From assembly GCA_039881145.1 (NCBI GenBank), contig JAYKKI010000134.1, forward strand, positions 288,001 through 352,000: a stretch of 64,000 bases of DNA, read 5' to 3'. This stretch comes from Druceiella hillmani (taxonomy: Eukaryota; Arthropoda; Insecta; Lepidoptera; Hepialidae). This document shows positions 50,471-62,030 of this stretch, piece after piece. A program made the translations under genes and the position numbers. Under the pieces are notes generated by a model, which was not told the DNA's origin, ran no database searches, and saw only the letters and a list, made by a program, of their open reading frames with translations. Numbering within the stretch: the stretch's first letter is position 1; the number at the start of each line of letters is the position of its first letter.

Positions 50471-51695
50471 AAGTGTGTTTTAAAAAAAAACAAGCGGGAA
50501 TTTTTAATGGATAATTGATGTAAAAAACTAATTCAACAAAATTTCAAATTCATCGATTGCAACTGGATTTCCAAGTATAAAGCAAAATGCATTGGACTAC
50601 ATGGATACTCGAACTGGAGTTTAGGTCTAAACAAAACCTGCAAATAGGGTGACCTGTTCAACAGTTAACCACGTTAGATTTAAACAATCACATATCGTAA
50701 TTATTTATTCAAAACAATATTTTTTTCATTCCGACCAAAACCCAGGTTCGTTAGCTACAAATTGGCATTTAAGAAATGTATTTTTTTTAAGTTTTTGATA
50801 TTATAAATAATTTTTTAAATTGAGAATTGTCTGTGTCCACACTACCATACACTATAAACGGGGGGGGGGGGGTTGCATCAGTTGACCATGGGGTACTCAA
50901 TTAATCACTTAATATAATAAATTATTTGTTATGAAATAATGACACCGTATGTTATGAAATAGGCCTTTCATTTCTCATTAGAGGGTATTGTTGTAAAAAT
51001 TAACACAAAATATTACTTTCTTATAATAATTGCGAACAATTTCACATGTTTATAAAATCAACTATCAGACTAATCGCTTTGGAATATTGCTTGGCTTTAA
51101 AAACATTATTTATTATAATTATGTCACTATTAGTAGGTTTCGTACATCTCAAATATAATATTTAAATTATTATCAAGCATGACACTACATACAACTACAT
51201 AGATCAATTTAGTCTAATTATAACCTATCTATTATTTATTAGTACATAATCAGTCTTAAGACGTATAATAAAAAACAAAGTCTTCTAATTATAAAAAAAT
51301 TGAACTTTTTAAACTTCAAAATTGACACAAAATATAAATACAGAAGAGTAAAAATTAAAAATGGATAACGAAAAAATTCTAATATAATGAAATCTAAATC
51401 TTTAGCGCTAATTCAACTGCGACATATTGAAATGAACATAAAATGAAAAAAAACGTTTGCCATCGGCTGCTGCCTATAATTTTTATACCTGGTAATATAT
51501 ATTTACCATCCCGTACATGTATGCCTGTTGTATCAGGAACGATAGGTTTGCAAAATGTTTGACGCGTCCTATTTTTCGATCTTGAAAAACTTACGATAAA
51601 TCCGTACATACGAAATCCGTACAGACAATATAATAGACATCCGTTTTCGTCAAAGGAAATACATTTCCATTGCAATTAGAATAATTTATAAAAAT
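50471..51695. other. Unit-4-only insertion, unknown content
   Basis: No match in the other units. It contains a run of 13 G at 50860-50872 and a 26-base word GGTGACCTGTTCAACAGTTA(ACCACG) near 50648 that recurs in altered form at 52228 and, inverted, near 52820. It also contains a 93-codon minus ORF (51394-51675, including IVPDTTGIHVRDGKYILPG) of unknown family. The repeated word could be a transposon end. Confidence 0.35.
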
Positions 51696-51730
51696 TTGAC
51701 AACAGAAAATATTATCTGCTTGTTTTTTCC
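51696..51730 (-). repeat. 34-bp copy of a TGCDTT-pseudogene fragment
   Basis: Matches 49270-49303 at 33 of 34 positions ('gacaacagaaaatattatct' core; encodes KK.ADNIFCCQ on the minus strand). It sits exactly at the left edge of the long inverted repeat. Confidence 0.75.
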
Positions 51731-52406
51731 TTTTTATGGATTCTTCTCCTTTAATTGTTCTAATAATATCAATATTAAAGCATTCGAGTATTGATATAAA
51801 TTTGGATTAGAAAACAACAAGGAAGGAACAAAATTTTATGGATTCTGAAATGCAAAGTATACTAAATGAACCATTTCTATATTTATAAAGCCTTATTCAT
51901 TTCAAAAACTTTTATAGTAATTACGGTTCACGGAATATACTGGAGTTATGTAGTGTACAGGGACAACTATGTTATCACAGTTATAATAGTTTAACAAATT
52001 GAAAAAAATTATATAACATAAAGAAATAATTACCTACTATGTTGAGAAACAATAAATTATATCTTTTGAATTACCGTCATACATCCTTTCACAAAGATCT
52101 CCGATTAATTATTGCCTCTATTTGAGGTTACTAAATTTTAATAACAGGACAAAAATTTATGTGTACGTTGTATTAAGACTCTATTTATAAAGAACTATGT
52201 TTATTGAAGTTGAAGATTATACCTATTTATGTAAGGTGACCTGTTTAATAGTTAGCCACTCGTACATAATCAACCATGCTTATACTTCATAAACGCGACG
52301 TTACCATTTCGTGCAGCTGCATGATTTCGATGTTAAAATAACCCCGCTTCTCTCTCCCCAGGTTGCAGCAAGCTTGCGCCGACGTCTGAGTGGGATCGAA
52401 GATCGT
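51731..52406. repeat. Long inverted repeat, left arm
   Basis: About 676 bp whose reverse complement is 53084-53718, with high identity by eye. Anchors are 'acggttcacggaatata' / 'tatattccgtgaaccat', 'gcagctgcatgatttcgatg' / its reverse, and 'agtgggatcgaa' / 'ttcgatcccact'. The arm contains the word 'ggtgacctgtttaatagtta' that is absent from the right arm. Confidence 0.85.
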
Positions 52407-53083
52407 TGAAGATCCTCTGATCGTCTGATCGAAGATCGTCGTCCGGTGGAGAAGAATTTTTTAGTGAAAATGAATATGGGGATGGGGAAATAGCACTAGA
52501 TGGAAACTTCTTACTAATATCTCGGGAACCAAAAGTGGATGAATTCTTCCTCAAAATTATTGGGGCCATAAAATAATTCGGCACAATGTCCAATATATTT
52601 TATTAAGTCATCGTCTTCTTCTGATGTAAAAATTTATTGACTTCGTAGTTTGATGTAAACCGTATTATTTACTGGCATGTTCTTTGGTTCTTTTCTCTCC
52701 TTATTTTTCGTCCTTGTTGCTTAGTATACTCAATCTAAAATATTAATAAAATTAGGAAATTCTTCAATAAAACATGAAAAAAGTTGCAGGTACACAATTG
52801 ATCTAGTTAGTACACAATCAACCATGGTTAACTGTTGAACATAACATTGTAGGAAATTTTAGAACATCCTCCTTCCCAACTAGTTGCGCTAATCTTATTT
52901 TTAAATGGACGTCACTACTAATATATTATATACAGTATATTAAGCATGTTTATTGAGTTTGCATAGCCCACATATAATTATATTGGTAATATAATACAAA
53001 AAGAATTGAAGATAAAAAGTACTCACGTTATTTTTTTAATATTTTCCATTACAAACACAAAATTCGATCCCACTCAGCTGACG
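52407..53083. other. Spacer of the long inverted repeat
   Basis: About 677 bp. On the plus strand the start reads EEFFSENEYGDGEIALDG, an acidic stretch, before stops. On the minus strand an 86-codon ORF (52333-52593) spans arm and spacer. Acidic N-termini occur in piggyBac-type transposases, but this is too short to assign. A word related to the outer GGTGACCTGTT repeat occurs inverted near 52820. Confidence 0.4.
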
Positions 53084-53718
53084 TCTGCGCGAGCTCGCTG
53101 TAACCTGGGGAAAGGGGAGCAGGATATTTTAACATTGAAATCATGCAGCTGCACGAAATGGTAACGTCGCGTTTATAAAATATAAGCGTGGTTGATTATG
53201 ACGTGTTGATTATGCGTGGTGTTGATTATGCGTGGAGTATTATTAACCATAGTTCTTAATAAATAGAGTCTTAATACAATGTATATATACATTTTTGTCC
53301 TGTTATTAAAGTTTAGCAACGTCAAATAGAGCCAATAATTAACCAGAGAGCTTTGTGAAACGATGTATGACGATACTTCAAAAGATGTAATTTATTGTTT
53401 CTAAATATAGTAGGTAATTATTTCTTTACATTATATAATTTTTTTCAATTTGTTAAACTATTATAACTGTGATAACGTAGTTATCCCTGTCCACTACATA
53501 ACTCTAATATATTCCGTGAACCATAATTACTATAAAAGTTTTTGAAATGAATAAGGCTTTATAAATATAGAAATGGTTCATTTAGTTTACTTTGCATTTA
53601 AGAATCCATTCAAGTTTGTTCCTTCCTTGTTGTTTTCTAATCCAAATGTATATCAATACTCAAATGCCTTAATATTGATATTATTGGAACAATTAAAGGG
53701 GAAGACTCCATTAAAAAA
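53084..53718. repeat. Long inverted repeat, right arm
   Basis: Reverse complement of the left arm, about 40 bp shorter. It carries a local tandem repeat of TTGATTATG(A)CGTG-type words at 53189-53240 not present in the left arm. Module H of unit 4 begins directly after it. Confidence 0.85.
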
Positions 53719-53799
53719 TAAATATAAATGAATATTATACTTTTTTATAAATGATTCTAATTGGAATGGAAATCCTTTTCATCAGTAATAGTATTATAT

Positions 53800-55500
53800 A
53801 AAATGCTCAATGATGTACCTGTAGTTATGACATTTTATAAATAAGAGCTTAGTCAGATTATACATTATGTCGTTGTGAACGTTGAAAATGAACAGTTGCC
53901 TTTTGGTGCGATTATTGAACTCATGCAGAATGTGAAGCGACTACCATCACTATGTCGCAAGTGTGAATTTTATGACTTAATCAAAAATATTTGCTCAGCT
54001 TTTATTTTAGATAGTTCGATGCAAATTATTGTAAAAAATTGGTGCCATTCACTTGGTGTACGTATTATTAAAGAGTATCAAAATACCCCAGACAAGCAGA
54101 GAAATTCAACGCAAGAAAACATCATTACCGTCACTAAATCTTATGGTATTAAAGAGTATCAAAATACCCCACATAAACAGATAACTTCAATGCGAAAAGA
54201 TATCACAACGGTAACTGAATTTTTTAAAATATCTGTTGAACTGGGTATAATCCGCTCGTCATCACTCTGTGGCCATAAACTATGCTCAAAACTGCAGAAA
54301 CGTGCATCAAGGTATATGCTGCGTTTAGAGAAAATGTGCTAAAACTATAAAACACATGGTTTAAAACCATTTTGTTCCGGAGATGATCCGCTGAAAAACG
54401 CATAACTAAGAACGGTTCTTCACTATTGATGACAAGGAATAATAATGCACGATGCAATAAAAATCGACGTCATGAATTTGCTCGGAAAATATATATTTAT
54501 ATGCGTATAGTAACTGATATTATGTTCATGATAGTTATTGAGTTATTTGTAAATGCACAACACGTTTTTTTATATTCATACAAATCTCAGTTGTTTGTGT
54601 GCTTTGAAATAATTATTTTTTAAATGTTGGTAATCGACATACTGTCAAACATTATGAAGTCTTTTATGCCACAAAACGTATAAAAATAAAAGTGATTTTA
54701 GATTATACTCACTTTTCTTTAATTCGTGGACGTTTATGAAAAGAAATGAAAGTTTTAAAATTTTTTTAGCCCGCCGGCACACCAATATGCTAGCGCGCTA
54801 TTAAAATTACTGGCATATTTTGACTGATTATTGTTTAACTTTTCCGCTCCCAACTGTTATTTCAGCGCCATATTTTTTACGTTTTGCTCAAAAATTATAA
54901 TAAGATTTAACTAAAAAGACAAGTTAAAAATATTGAACCTTACCTTCTGTGACTCTTATTTAAATCTTTCTTCATACTTTTTTGAATTATTTGTGAAAAA
55001 CTAGTTTTCGCCGAAAAGGTTGAACGTTTTTACTTTACAGATATATTAATTAAGACGTAATATTAAAATTGTCGATGTTTCCTAATTCCTAAACTACCAT
55101 CGGGAAATTTTATTCCTCCTCAATTTCTGAACTCTGAATAATTAATATAAATAAATTTTAATAAATAGAATCGTTATTTTTACTTTATGGAAATATGCTT
55201 AATCACATCTGTACTGAAAAATATTAAATTGACATGTTACGCTTTGCATGAGGTGATGATTTGAAAGAATAAAAACATTTTGAAGTTGAAATCTATTTCT
55301 AGCACGATTTTAGTATTCATAAATAACTGGTTGAGACGATAGGAGTAACTTGGTGGTTTTTAATTAGCGAGTTTCAGTGATAGTAAACTAGCCTCTTAGG
55401 TTAGTACTCATGCGTTATTTTCAAAAGGTAGTTAGATTTTTGTGCCCAATTCAATTTAAATAATAGCATCTAGCCCATGTCCCACACCGCGGCAAACACC
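53800..55500. repeat. Module H, unit 4
   Basis: Shares 'cgttgaaaatgaac', 'attaaagagtatcaaaatac', 'cgaaacgtgcatcaa'-type words, 'atggtttaaaaccattttgt' and 'aacttggtggtttttaatta' with units 1 and 3. Its first 540 bp form the longest ORF of the window. Confidence 0.6.
53923..54342 (+). CDS. Hypothetical 139-codon ORF with an internal 28-residue duplication
   Basis: Opens at ATG 53923 (the frame is open from GTG 53875). The peptide begins MQNVKRLPSLCRKCEFYDLI, ends RASRYMLRLEKMC, is basic and has six cysteines, with no signal peptide or membrane segment. An 84-bp tandem duplication (about 54066-54149 and 54150-54233) repeats IKEYQNTP.KQ...; its length, a multiple of three, keeps the frame. Units 1 and 3 have single copies of the 84-bp piece and broken frames. 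At this AT content an ORF this long is unlikely by chance, but no family is recognised and no splice context was established. Confidence 0.35.
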   Translation: MQNVKRLPSLCRKCEFYDLIKNICSAFILDSSMQIIVKNWCHSLGVRIIKEYQNTPDKQRNSTQENIITVTKSYGIKEYQNTPHKQITSMRKDITTVTEFFKISVELGIIRSSSLCGHKLCSKLQKRASRYMLRLEKMC

Positions 55501-55739
55501 GCGCATATCACTAGAAAGGAAATAAAATAAAAGTCCAATTGAAAGTGATTAAATTATAATCTCCTTTCGTTTGTAATACTGCTTCTTCCGTGTTAAACAT
55601 AAATTCGAATAAAATTAGTTGCAAATAAATAAATCTAAAAACATTCGGTGTTCCGTTATTTTATTAATTATTTTCTAAAAAATACTAGAAATAAAAAATT
55701 ATTGTACATTTATCGAAATTTGCTTTGTTTACCTCGATT

Positions 55740-55850
55740 GAATTGCAGGGTAGAATCGTTTGATGGGACTTCCACAATTAACCCTGGCGCTTTTAAGGAA
55801 ATGACGGGGTCAATTTGGATGTCGTAATTCTCCGCCGGTGGTCATCCGCT
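55740..55850 (-). pseudogene. Exon-like piece in block J (minus strand), unit 4
   Basis: Minus strand reads PPAENYDIQIDPVISLKAPG, then LIVEVPSNDSTLQFNRG, then GAG|GTAAAC, a consensus-like splice donor. It has the same frame and junction as in unit 1 (3326-3450). A TGA stands just upstream in frame, so an exon would have to start within about ten codons. Confidence 0.35.
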
Positions 55851-56365
55851 GCAGCCTTTTCCTTGCCAACTCTTTTTCTGCTTGGCTTTTATATTAAGCC
55901 AAAGTCGGCACAGTTGACTTCCTTTTGCCCAAAAAATAAATAAAGTACCCGTTTCTTAGAATATATTTAAAAAAAAAATAAATTACATTCGTGCAAACAA
56001 ATTAATTATGTATTCATCAAACAAATTAATTCTCACTTCATCTTGAACGAGAGTATAGATCCTATGAAATCCATCTACAGAGATTTAATTTTTCATCACA
56101 AGCTGCACGGAGAAAAATAGCTTATCTATTATATTTCTATAAAATAGTAGATTCGCATGTTAATTGTCCCTATCTCCTCTCTCTACCCAATTCCAACACT
56201 CGACTCAGATCTTGTATACTATTACAGAGATTATTCGTACTACTTTATAACAATAATACCTCTTTTTATAACCCCATAATTCGAATGTGCCGATTACATA
56301 ACGATATTATATCCCAACATCCATCCTTGGAAATTTTTGAACCGAAATTATTAACTTTTTAACTT

Positions 56366-57670
56366 TTAATCACTTTTTTTGATATTATAAAATTGTCACA
56401 AGTTATTGACATGGAACTGCATCCATCTGTATCTCAAATTTCTATAAAAATAAGTATTGTGGCAATATTTTATTATTACCCTTCTTAGCGATCGGTGGTG
56501 AATTTTCCCAAATATCCCTTTCGTTTGCACAGTTTTACAAGAAGCTTAAAAAGTGAAAAAGATAGCAAAATTAAATATCAAGGTCAACTTTGTTTACATT
56601 TCGTATATCAAAATTATTGCCATTTCAAAAACTTCAACATCCATTCGTTATTTGTTCAAATATTTAAGGTTATTAAAAATATTATTTTCCATTTAAAAAG
56701 AAACACTTATCGTAATAACTATTAAAAGGATATTTTTTCATTGGTCGTTTAGATAAATAATTATTTTTTTCTTGTTAACAACGTTAATTAATTTTCATTG
56801 CTATTTCAAAGTATATCTTTATGGATTATTTATTATTTAATATGGCAACACTGACACATTTCTTTGACCAATCCGCACGTTTAAATATTTGTCGGCGAAT
56901 GACAATTGTCCTAGATCAATGTGCGTCCGTTGATTTTTATTAAATAATTTTTAATATCGTGTGAGTGGAATTACGAATATGTTTTTTTAGTACTAGTAAA
57001 TTGAGAACTATTTGTGTATGCCAAATGACATTACATTGTGGTTATATCAGTATATGCCGAATGACATTATAATACTAACGAAGCCCACAAAACTATGCCA
57101 ACCGCTATCCGAAACAGCGACAATCGAGTAAGAGCAGTTATTATCAACGCAATTACGAGTTTAGGTTAAGAGAATAAACCCATCATTTTAATGATATCAG
57201 GAGGTACATTTCCAATAATATCGATAAATATGGAAGAAAATGTGCTAATTCATTTTAGAAAATTCGAATACTAGACGCTATGGTAAATACCTAAAGTCAA
57301 AATAATTGTTGTCCGTTGCGAAAGTGTGCTGCGTACGCGGAATACACTTTAAACATAAAACTTAGGTAAGTGTAAATACACTTTTAAACAAAATAATTTG
57401 TATTACTTTGTTGTTATTTATTATGTAAGGGTGTTTTCTTTGAAACGGATAAATTATATTTTATTTTAACACTTGACAGTTTACAATAGGCGTGCCGCGT
57501 TTCCAAACTGACATTTGGTGTTATTATTTATAGGTGTTTATTTACGCATAATTATGATTCCATACAAAGTTTAAATTTCAATTATTTAATAAACCAAGCA
57601 TCTAATTTAAAAAAAAATTAGTTTGTGGGATTACACATGATTAATGGGACAAGTGGTTGAAATGGCGAAG
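56366..57670. other. 1.3 kb insert inside block J (or deletion in unit 1)
   Basis: Absent from the unit 1 copy. It contains a 76-codon plus ORF (56495-56725) with no known motif, and GC-richer patches near 56860-56930, 57090 and 57300-57350. No terminal inverted repeats or target duplication was recognised. Confidence 0.4.
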
Positions 57671-58599
57671 TTTCCTTCGTGCACATACTGTATATTATTT
57701 ATGAATTAAAACCAGTTATGACAGAATTAATGTTTTCTTCGGTATGTTGAAAATAGTTTAATTCTAAGTTAATACTAACTTCAATAATATATCTATACAT
57801 TTTGTAACATAGTTAATAACATAAGTAACCCTTGAAAATATATACATAAATACTCTAACCAATTTGTGCACATGTGATTAGAGTTATAGTCTAGTTTTTT
57901 ATACTCCTTTTTATTATACATCTACGTGACTGTAATTTGTTTGTAAGCCTTTCAATAAACACAAAAAAAATGTTTTTTTTTATAAATGTGAACATTTGAC
58001 CATACTTACCATTTCATTAATAATACCACTAGCATTATATGTCTCGGCATGTTTTATCTTTGTAAGGGACCAATATCGGCAACAATAGCATTTTCTCTGT
58101 TTTTGTGCAGTTTCTTTTTCTTGTATTCATTTTACTACTTTCATTAAATGCAATACTTTCTGCCAAAATAAACGACGCTTAAAATTTTCAATAAATAATT
58201 CGATAGTCAATTAAAGATGTGTCTGAAATTAGCTAACGATCGATTCACAGTACGTATTGCACATGCGATGCCAAATAAACATGTTGATATCACACTCTAA
58301 AGATGCATAGAAATGTTGCACGGCGAGGCCACCTAACGGCTAAATTTTTGTTAACGCTCTGAATTTTGTACGCTCTAAACTTATCATTTTACTCCTCGTA
58401 AAACTTCATACCGGGCGCTATATATGAAAATAGATTCTTAAAAGTAAACTCCAAAAGGAGTAAAAAGTAATTAAACCCATATCGATCACGTACGTAACAT
58501 AAACATTGGAATACTTTTGACTCTCTGAATATTGAGAATAGCTTAATTAAGTCATTATTACGTATTAATACCTATATTCAGAAACCAAAACACACAAAA

Positions 58600-59070
58600 T
58601 TACTTCATTCAAAATATTCTAACCAAGTGAACAAGTAAGAAATCTAGGGAAGGGAACTCGTATTCGTAAACATTCTATTGAACATTAATTATCCACAATT
58701 AAGCATGTCACATTATTCGATTCGATATAATAACATACAAAATAAAACATATTCACTGATACAGCGATACATATACACATATAATCACCGCCTATACAAA
58801 ATATACCCGTCGCTCACTTCAAGACCTTACAGTATGTGATTCCACGGTGTCGCGGTGAAAAATATAGAATCAAATTAAAATTTGAACGCTATGATTACAA
58901 ACAAAACATAGCCTATTGCTGACAAAGGTGCATATCGTTTAAAGACAAGAACGGCTCAAATAACAATAGCTACGTGTATACCGACTACAGTAGTACAACT
59001 ACGACTTAGCGTAACACGCTTCATCAGCTATATTTTATCCATAATTTTGGAACTATTTATGAAAATCAAT
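58600..59070. repeat. Module D, unit 4
   Basis: Contains 'tcactgatacagcgatac', 'gtatgtgattccacggtgtc' and 'gacttagcgtaacacgcttc'. Confidence 0.6.
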
Positions 59071-59109
59071 TTAACTTTTTCGGGTTCCATTCCGAATAAA
59101 CAGATACAC

Positions 59110-59940
59110 ACCGACAAAACAATTTGATGTTCCAGGTATGGTTCCTAAACAGCGTGACGCTTAGTGGACTATGTGATTGATGTAGATAATAATTTTGAAA
59201 TCATCAAAGACATTTCAGACACACTGATTTCAGCTTATAAGTAAGAAAATATTAAGAAATAAAAACAAACCACTCTCATACGATTTTCTAATTGACAAAT
59301 TCATTGTTAATATGTCTTAAATATTTTGACATGGAAAATTGAAAGCAGAGCACTCGCTTAATTTAACTCAAATGAAATTAATTAAAACTTACGTATAAAA
59401 GATCAGACAAAATAAATTAAGAGATAGATAAAAGAGAAAATAATTAGACAAATTAAAAGTAAAAGAAAGATTAGACATATAATTTTACAGAACATAAATT
59501 CCAACTTAATTATTTTATTTCATGAATATGATATATTTAGTGTACATAAGAGTTAGGACCGTCATTAACGAAGATTGTAATTACGAGTGTCTATTCTTTA
59601 GTAATATAAAACAAAATTTTCTACAATTTTCTATCACAAGATCGGAGTTTGTGAAAGGTTTAGCAAAAATTGACGTAAGTTTAGCATTACTTGTAATTAC
59701 AAACGCGCTGTACTTCATATTTGGACTTGTATTCGGTTACGAAAGTCATTATCTTTAATTAAGACTAAATTTTCATATTATGCAGCTAATGTTAAATTAG
59801 TACCGTAAGAACTTATTCTTTTTTTTGTTAATTTTCATGAAATTAAAGTTAATTATTCATACACTTACTTCTAATATTTATTTGAAACTCGTACATGAGT
59901 TATCAGAAAAGTAAGTGTCAATTATAAATAATTATATATA
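59110..59940 (+). pseudogene. Module E, unit 4, with open plus-strand frame
   Basis: The frame 59522-59758 runs MNMIYLVYIRVRTVINEDCN, then FVKGLAKIDVSLALLVITNA and LVFGYESHYL before TAA. It is the only copy in which the upstream NEDCNYE part and the FVKGLAK part share a frame. GACGTAAGT is conserved in the middle, so the true structure could be an exon ending there. Confidence 0.38.
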
Positions 59941-59959
59941 TTGCAATACAAGATAATAT

Positions 59960-60877
59960 ATAATGTTAGGCCGTTTCACCAATTTTTAGGACAAGCAACA
60001 ATGGTGTGTCTTGTAAAGACGTTTTAAAGGACTTTCATTTTCTTCACCATCATGCAATTAATACCTCGCGCTGAAACCTTATGCCATGTTATTTCAGCAT
60101 GGTTTAAATTATAAGATAATTCACTCAACACTAAGTCTAATGGTATGTTAGACTATTTCTAACTTAAAGTTATTAAGGTCATAAATGACTTGTTTTTTAA
60201 ATAACGTATCTTGGCAGTGGTGTATTAATCATTCTCTATAACATATTATACAAAAAGCAGGTATTACCGAGATCTACATCAGTATAACTAGTGTCACTCT
60301 AACATTTCTGTCTACTTAATCTTGGTAGGATAGCGTATAGTGGTACAGATTGACAAATGTTGATTTAGACGTGTGTCGTATAAGTGAAAAGCATAGCTTA
60401 TCCACTTATATATTTATTCGCCTTGGTCAATATTAATTTAAAGCGTTTTCGTTTAACACATATGATCACTATATATTTTCACTTCTGGCATATCATCCAG
60501 TCGATTTCTTTTTGCCTACCTCGTTGAGCAGGAGACCGTTGAACAGCTCTTTCAACATATTTTTTCTTTTAAAAGCTTTGTTTTCTCAATACTAGGCTTA
60601 AGTATCCATTGATTTCTATATTCTTTAACTACAATTCTTTAACGTATGGAAAATCTTAAAACAAACCTGGGTACTAGTACCTCATTAGATAGTTTAATTG
60701 AATTTGTTTTCATTTAATTAAATAAAATATTTTAAACGTTATAAATAATTATGAAAGCCTAATTTATTCGAGATGTGATTCTCTTCTATTTTGCAACTAA
60801 CAAAACACTTAAATTAGTCAGCAAGTAAATGTAATTGTGAGAAATATCGAATTATTTTAGTAATCAGTTTACCACCT
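59960..60877. repeat. Module F, unit 4 (shortened end)
   Basis: Starts 'taggccgtttcaccaattt', includes 'cagtcgatttctttttgcct' and ends near 60870. The 'atgctcatttttcact' landmark and about 300 bp are missing before unit 5. Confidence 0.6.
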
Positions 60878-62030
60878 AGGCGATATTTAAAAACTTTATA
60901 TTCTAATTCGCGTACAAGACTTTTTCGATTTTTTTCTTAAGTTTATACATTGTGTGGGCTCCCGGTAGAATGAATTCCAACACATTTTTTTTAAGTAAAT
61001 GTATAACGGACAGACAGTTTTAGACTTTTTCAGAAATATTTTTATTATTTCTGAAAATGTCTAAAAAATTATTTGGCTAAAGTTATACAAAAACAGCGTT
61101 AATAGAAGTTTACTCAAAATTTGCTAAAAAAAAATTATAGTATCTATTCTAAATCTCATAGTTTTTGAAAAACGTACGATATGTACTAAAATTTAGTGAG
61201 AAACACTAACAATATATTGACGTGATAAAAATAATATATAATTTGTAATTAATTCAATAGAAATAAAATATTAAAACTTATGTGAACCCTCGTTGTACTA
61301 GATTTAATCGTGGTCAAGAAGTGTCTTTTTCATATCGCAAAATATTAATTAAAGCAAGAGGAGCATTAATACAAATTATTTTTCATTAATCTGACGATTG
61401 ATATTTAAATAGACTTTGCCTTTTAATTAAGTTTTTTTTTATATTTTGAACATGTTAATATCGTTTCATTTTCATTTGAAATCGGTGATAAAATTTTTCA
61501 TTAACCACTTTAAAAATTCTTCCAACTCAAATTAGTTTTACGTTTCGAAAATTTATTCAACTTAGACCTAACTTGATAGAATAAATCAACTCTTAAATCC
61601 ATAATTTTAATTCAATTTTGGCCTAAAATGCGGCTCACACCTTCTATAGTCAAGTAAAGCTCGACTATATAAAACTTCCTCTCTTTAATGGTGTGACAAT
61701 TGTATCTAACATATAATTGTATTTTAGAACAATATAATATTGATCAGCACAAGGTTTTGAAATACATTACAAGGATAAAAATTATTCCACCGAAAAAACG
61801 CGTAATATGTGTATAGTGTCTTGAAATAAAACCCTTTTCAATAGAAAAATCACTTAAAATCACTTAATCCATTCCAGATATTTATATTATTCAGCCTTCT
61901 GATATGCAATTCAAGTTTTGTAAATAAATATATTAATAAAACATAAAGTAAAAAAAAAAATAAAACATACAAGTGTCTGAAATTTTTTTCTGAAAATTAA
62001 TTGTTTGTGATTAGAGGTTTTCATTTAAAT
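60878..62030. repeat. Module G, unit 5
   Basis: Leader with 'attgtgtgggctcccggtag' (60950) and matches to 480-1500 of unit 1. No gene seen. Confidence 0.6.

Larger units (their letters stand above)
55500..58230. repeat. Block J, copy in unit 4
   Basis: Matches 3065-4560 of unit 1 in two pieces (55500-56365 and about 57670-58230), separated by 1.3 kb not found in unit 1. Anchors are 'atcactagaaag', 'atgacggggtcaatttgg', 'cgaatgtgccgattacataa' and 'aaccagttatgacagaatta'. Confidence 0.65.
40792..60877. repeat. Segmental tandem duplication, unit 4
   Basis: The longest unit, about 20 kb, with the fullest set of modules (G, A, three sub-repeats, B, K, C, H, D, E, F). Between C and D it holds the longest copy of the TGCDTT-family pseudogene, a 2 kb inverted repeat and block J. 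About 300 bp at the end of F found in the other units is missing before unit 5 begins. Confidence 0.8.

Noticed and set aside
50860..50872. Run of 13 G as a functional G-quadruplex
   Set aside because: A single homopolymer in an AT-rich insert. It may be a sequencing or assembly length artefact, and no supporting context was seen.
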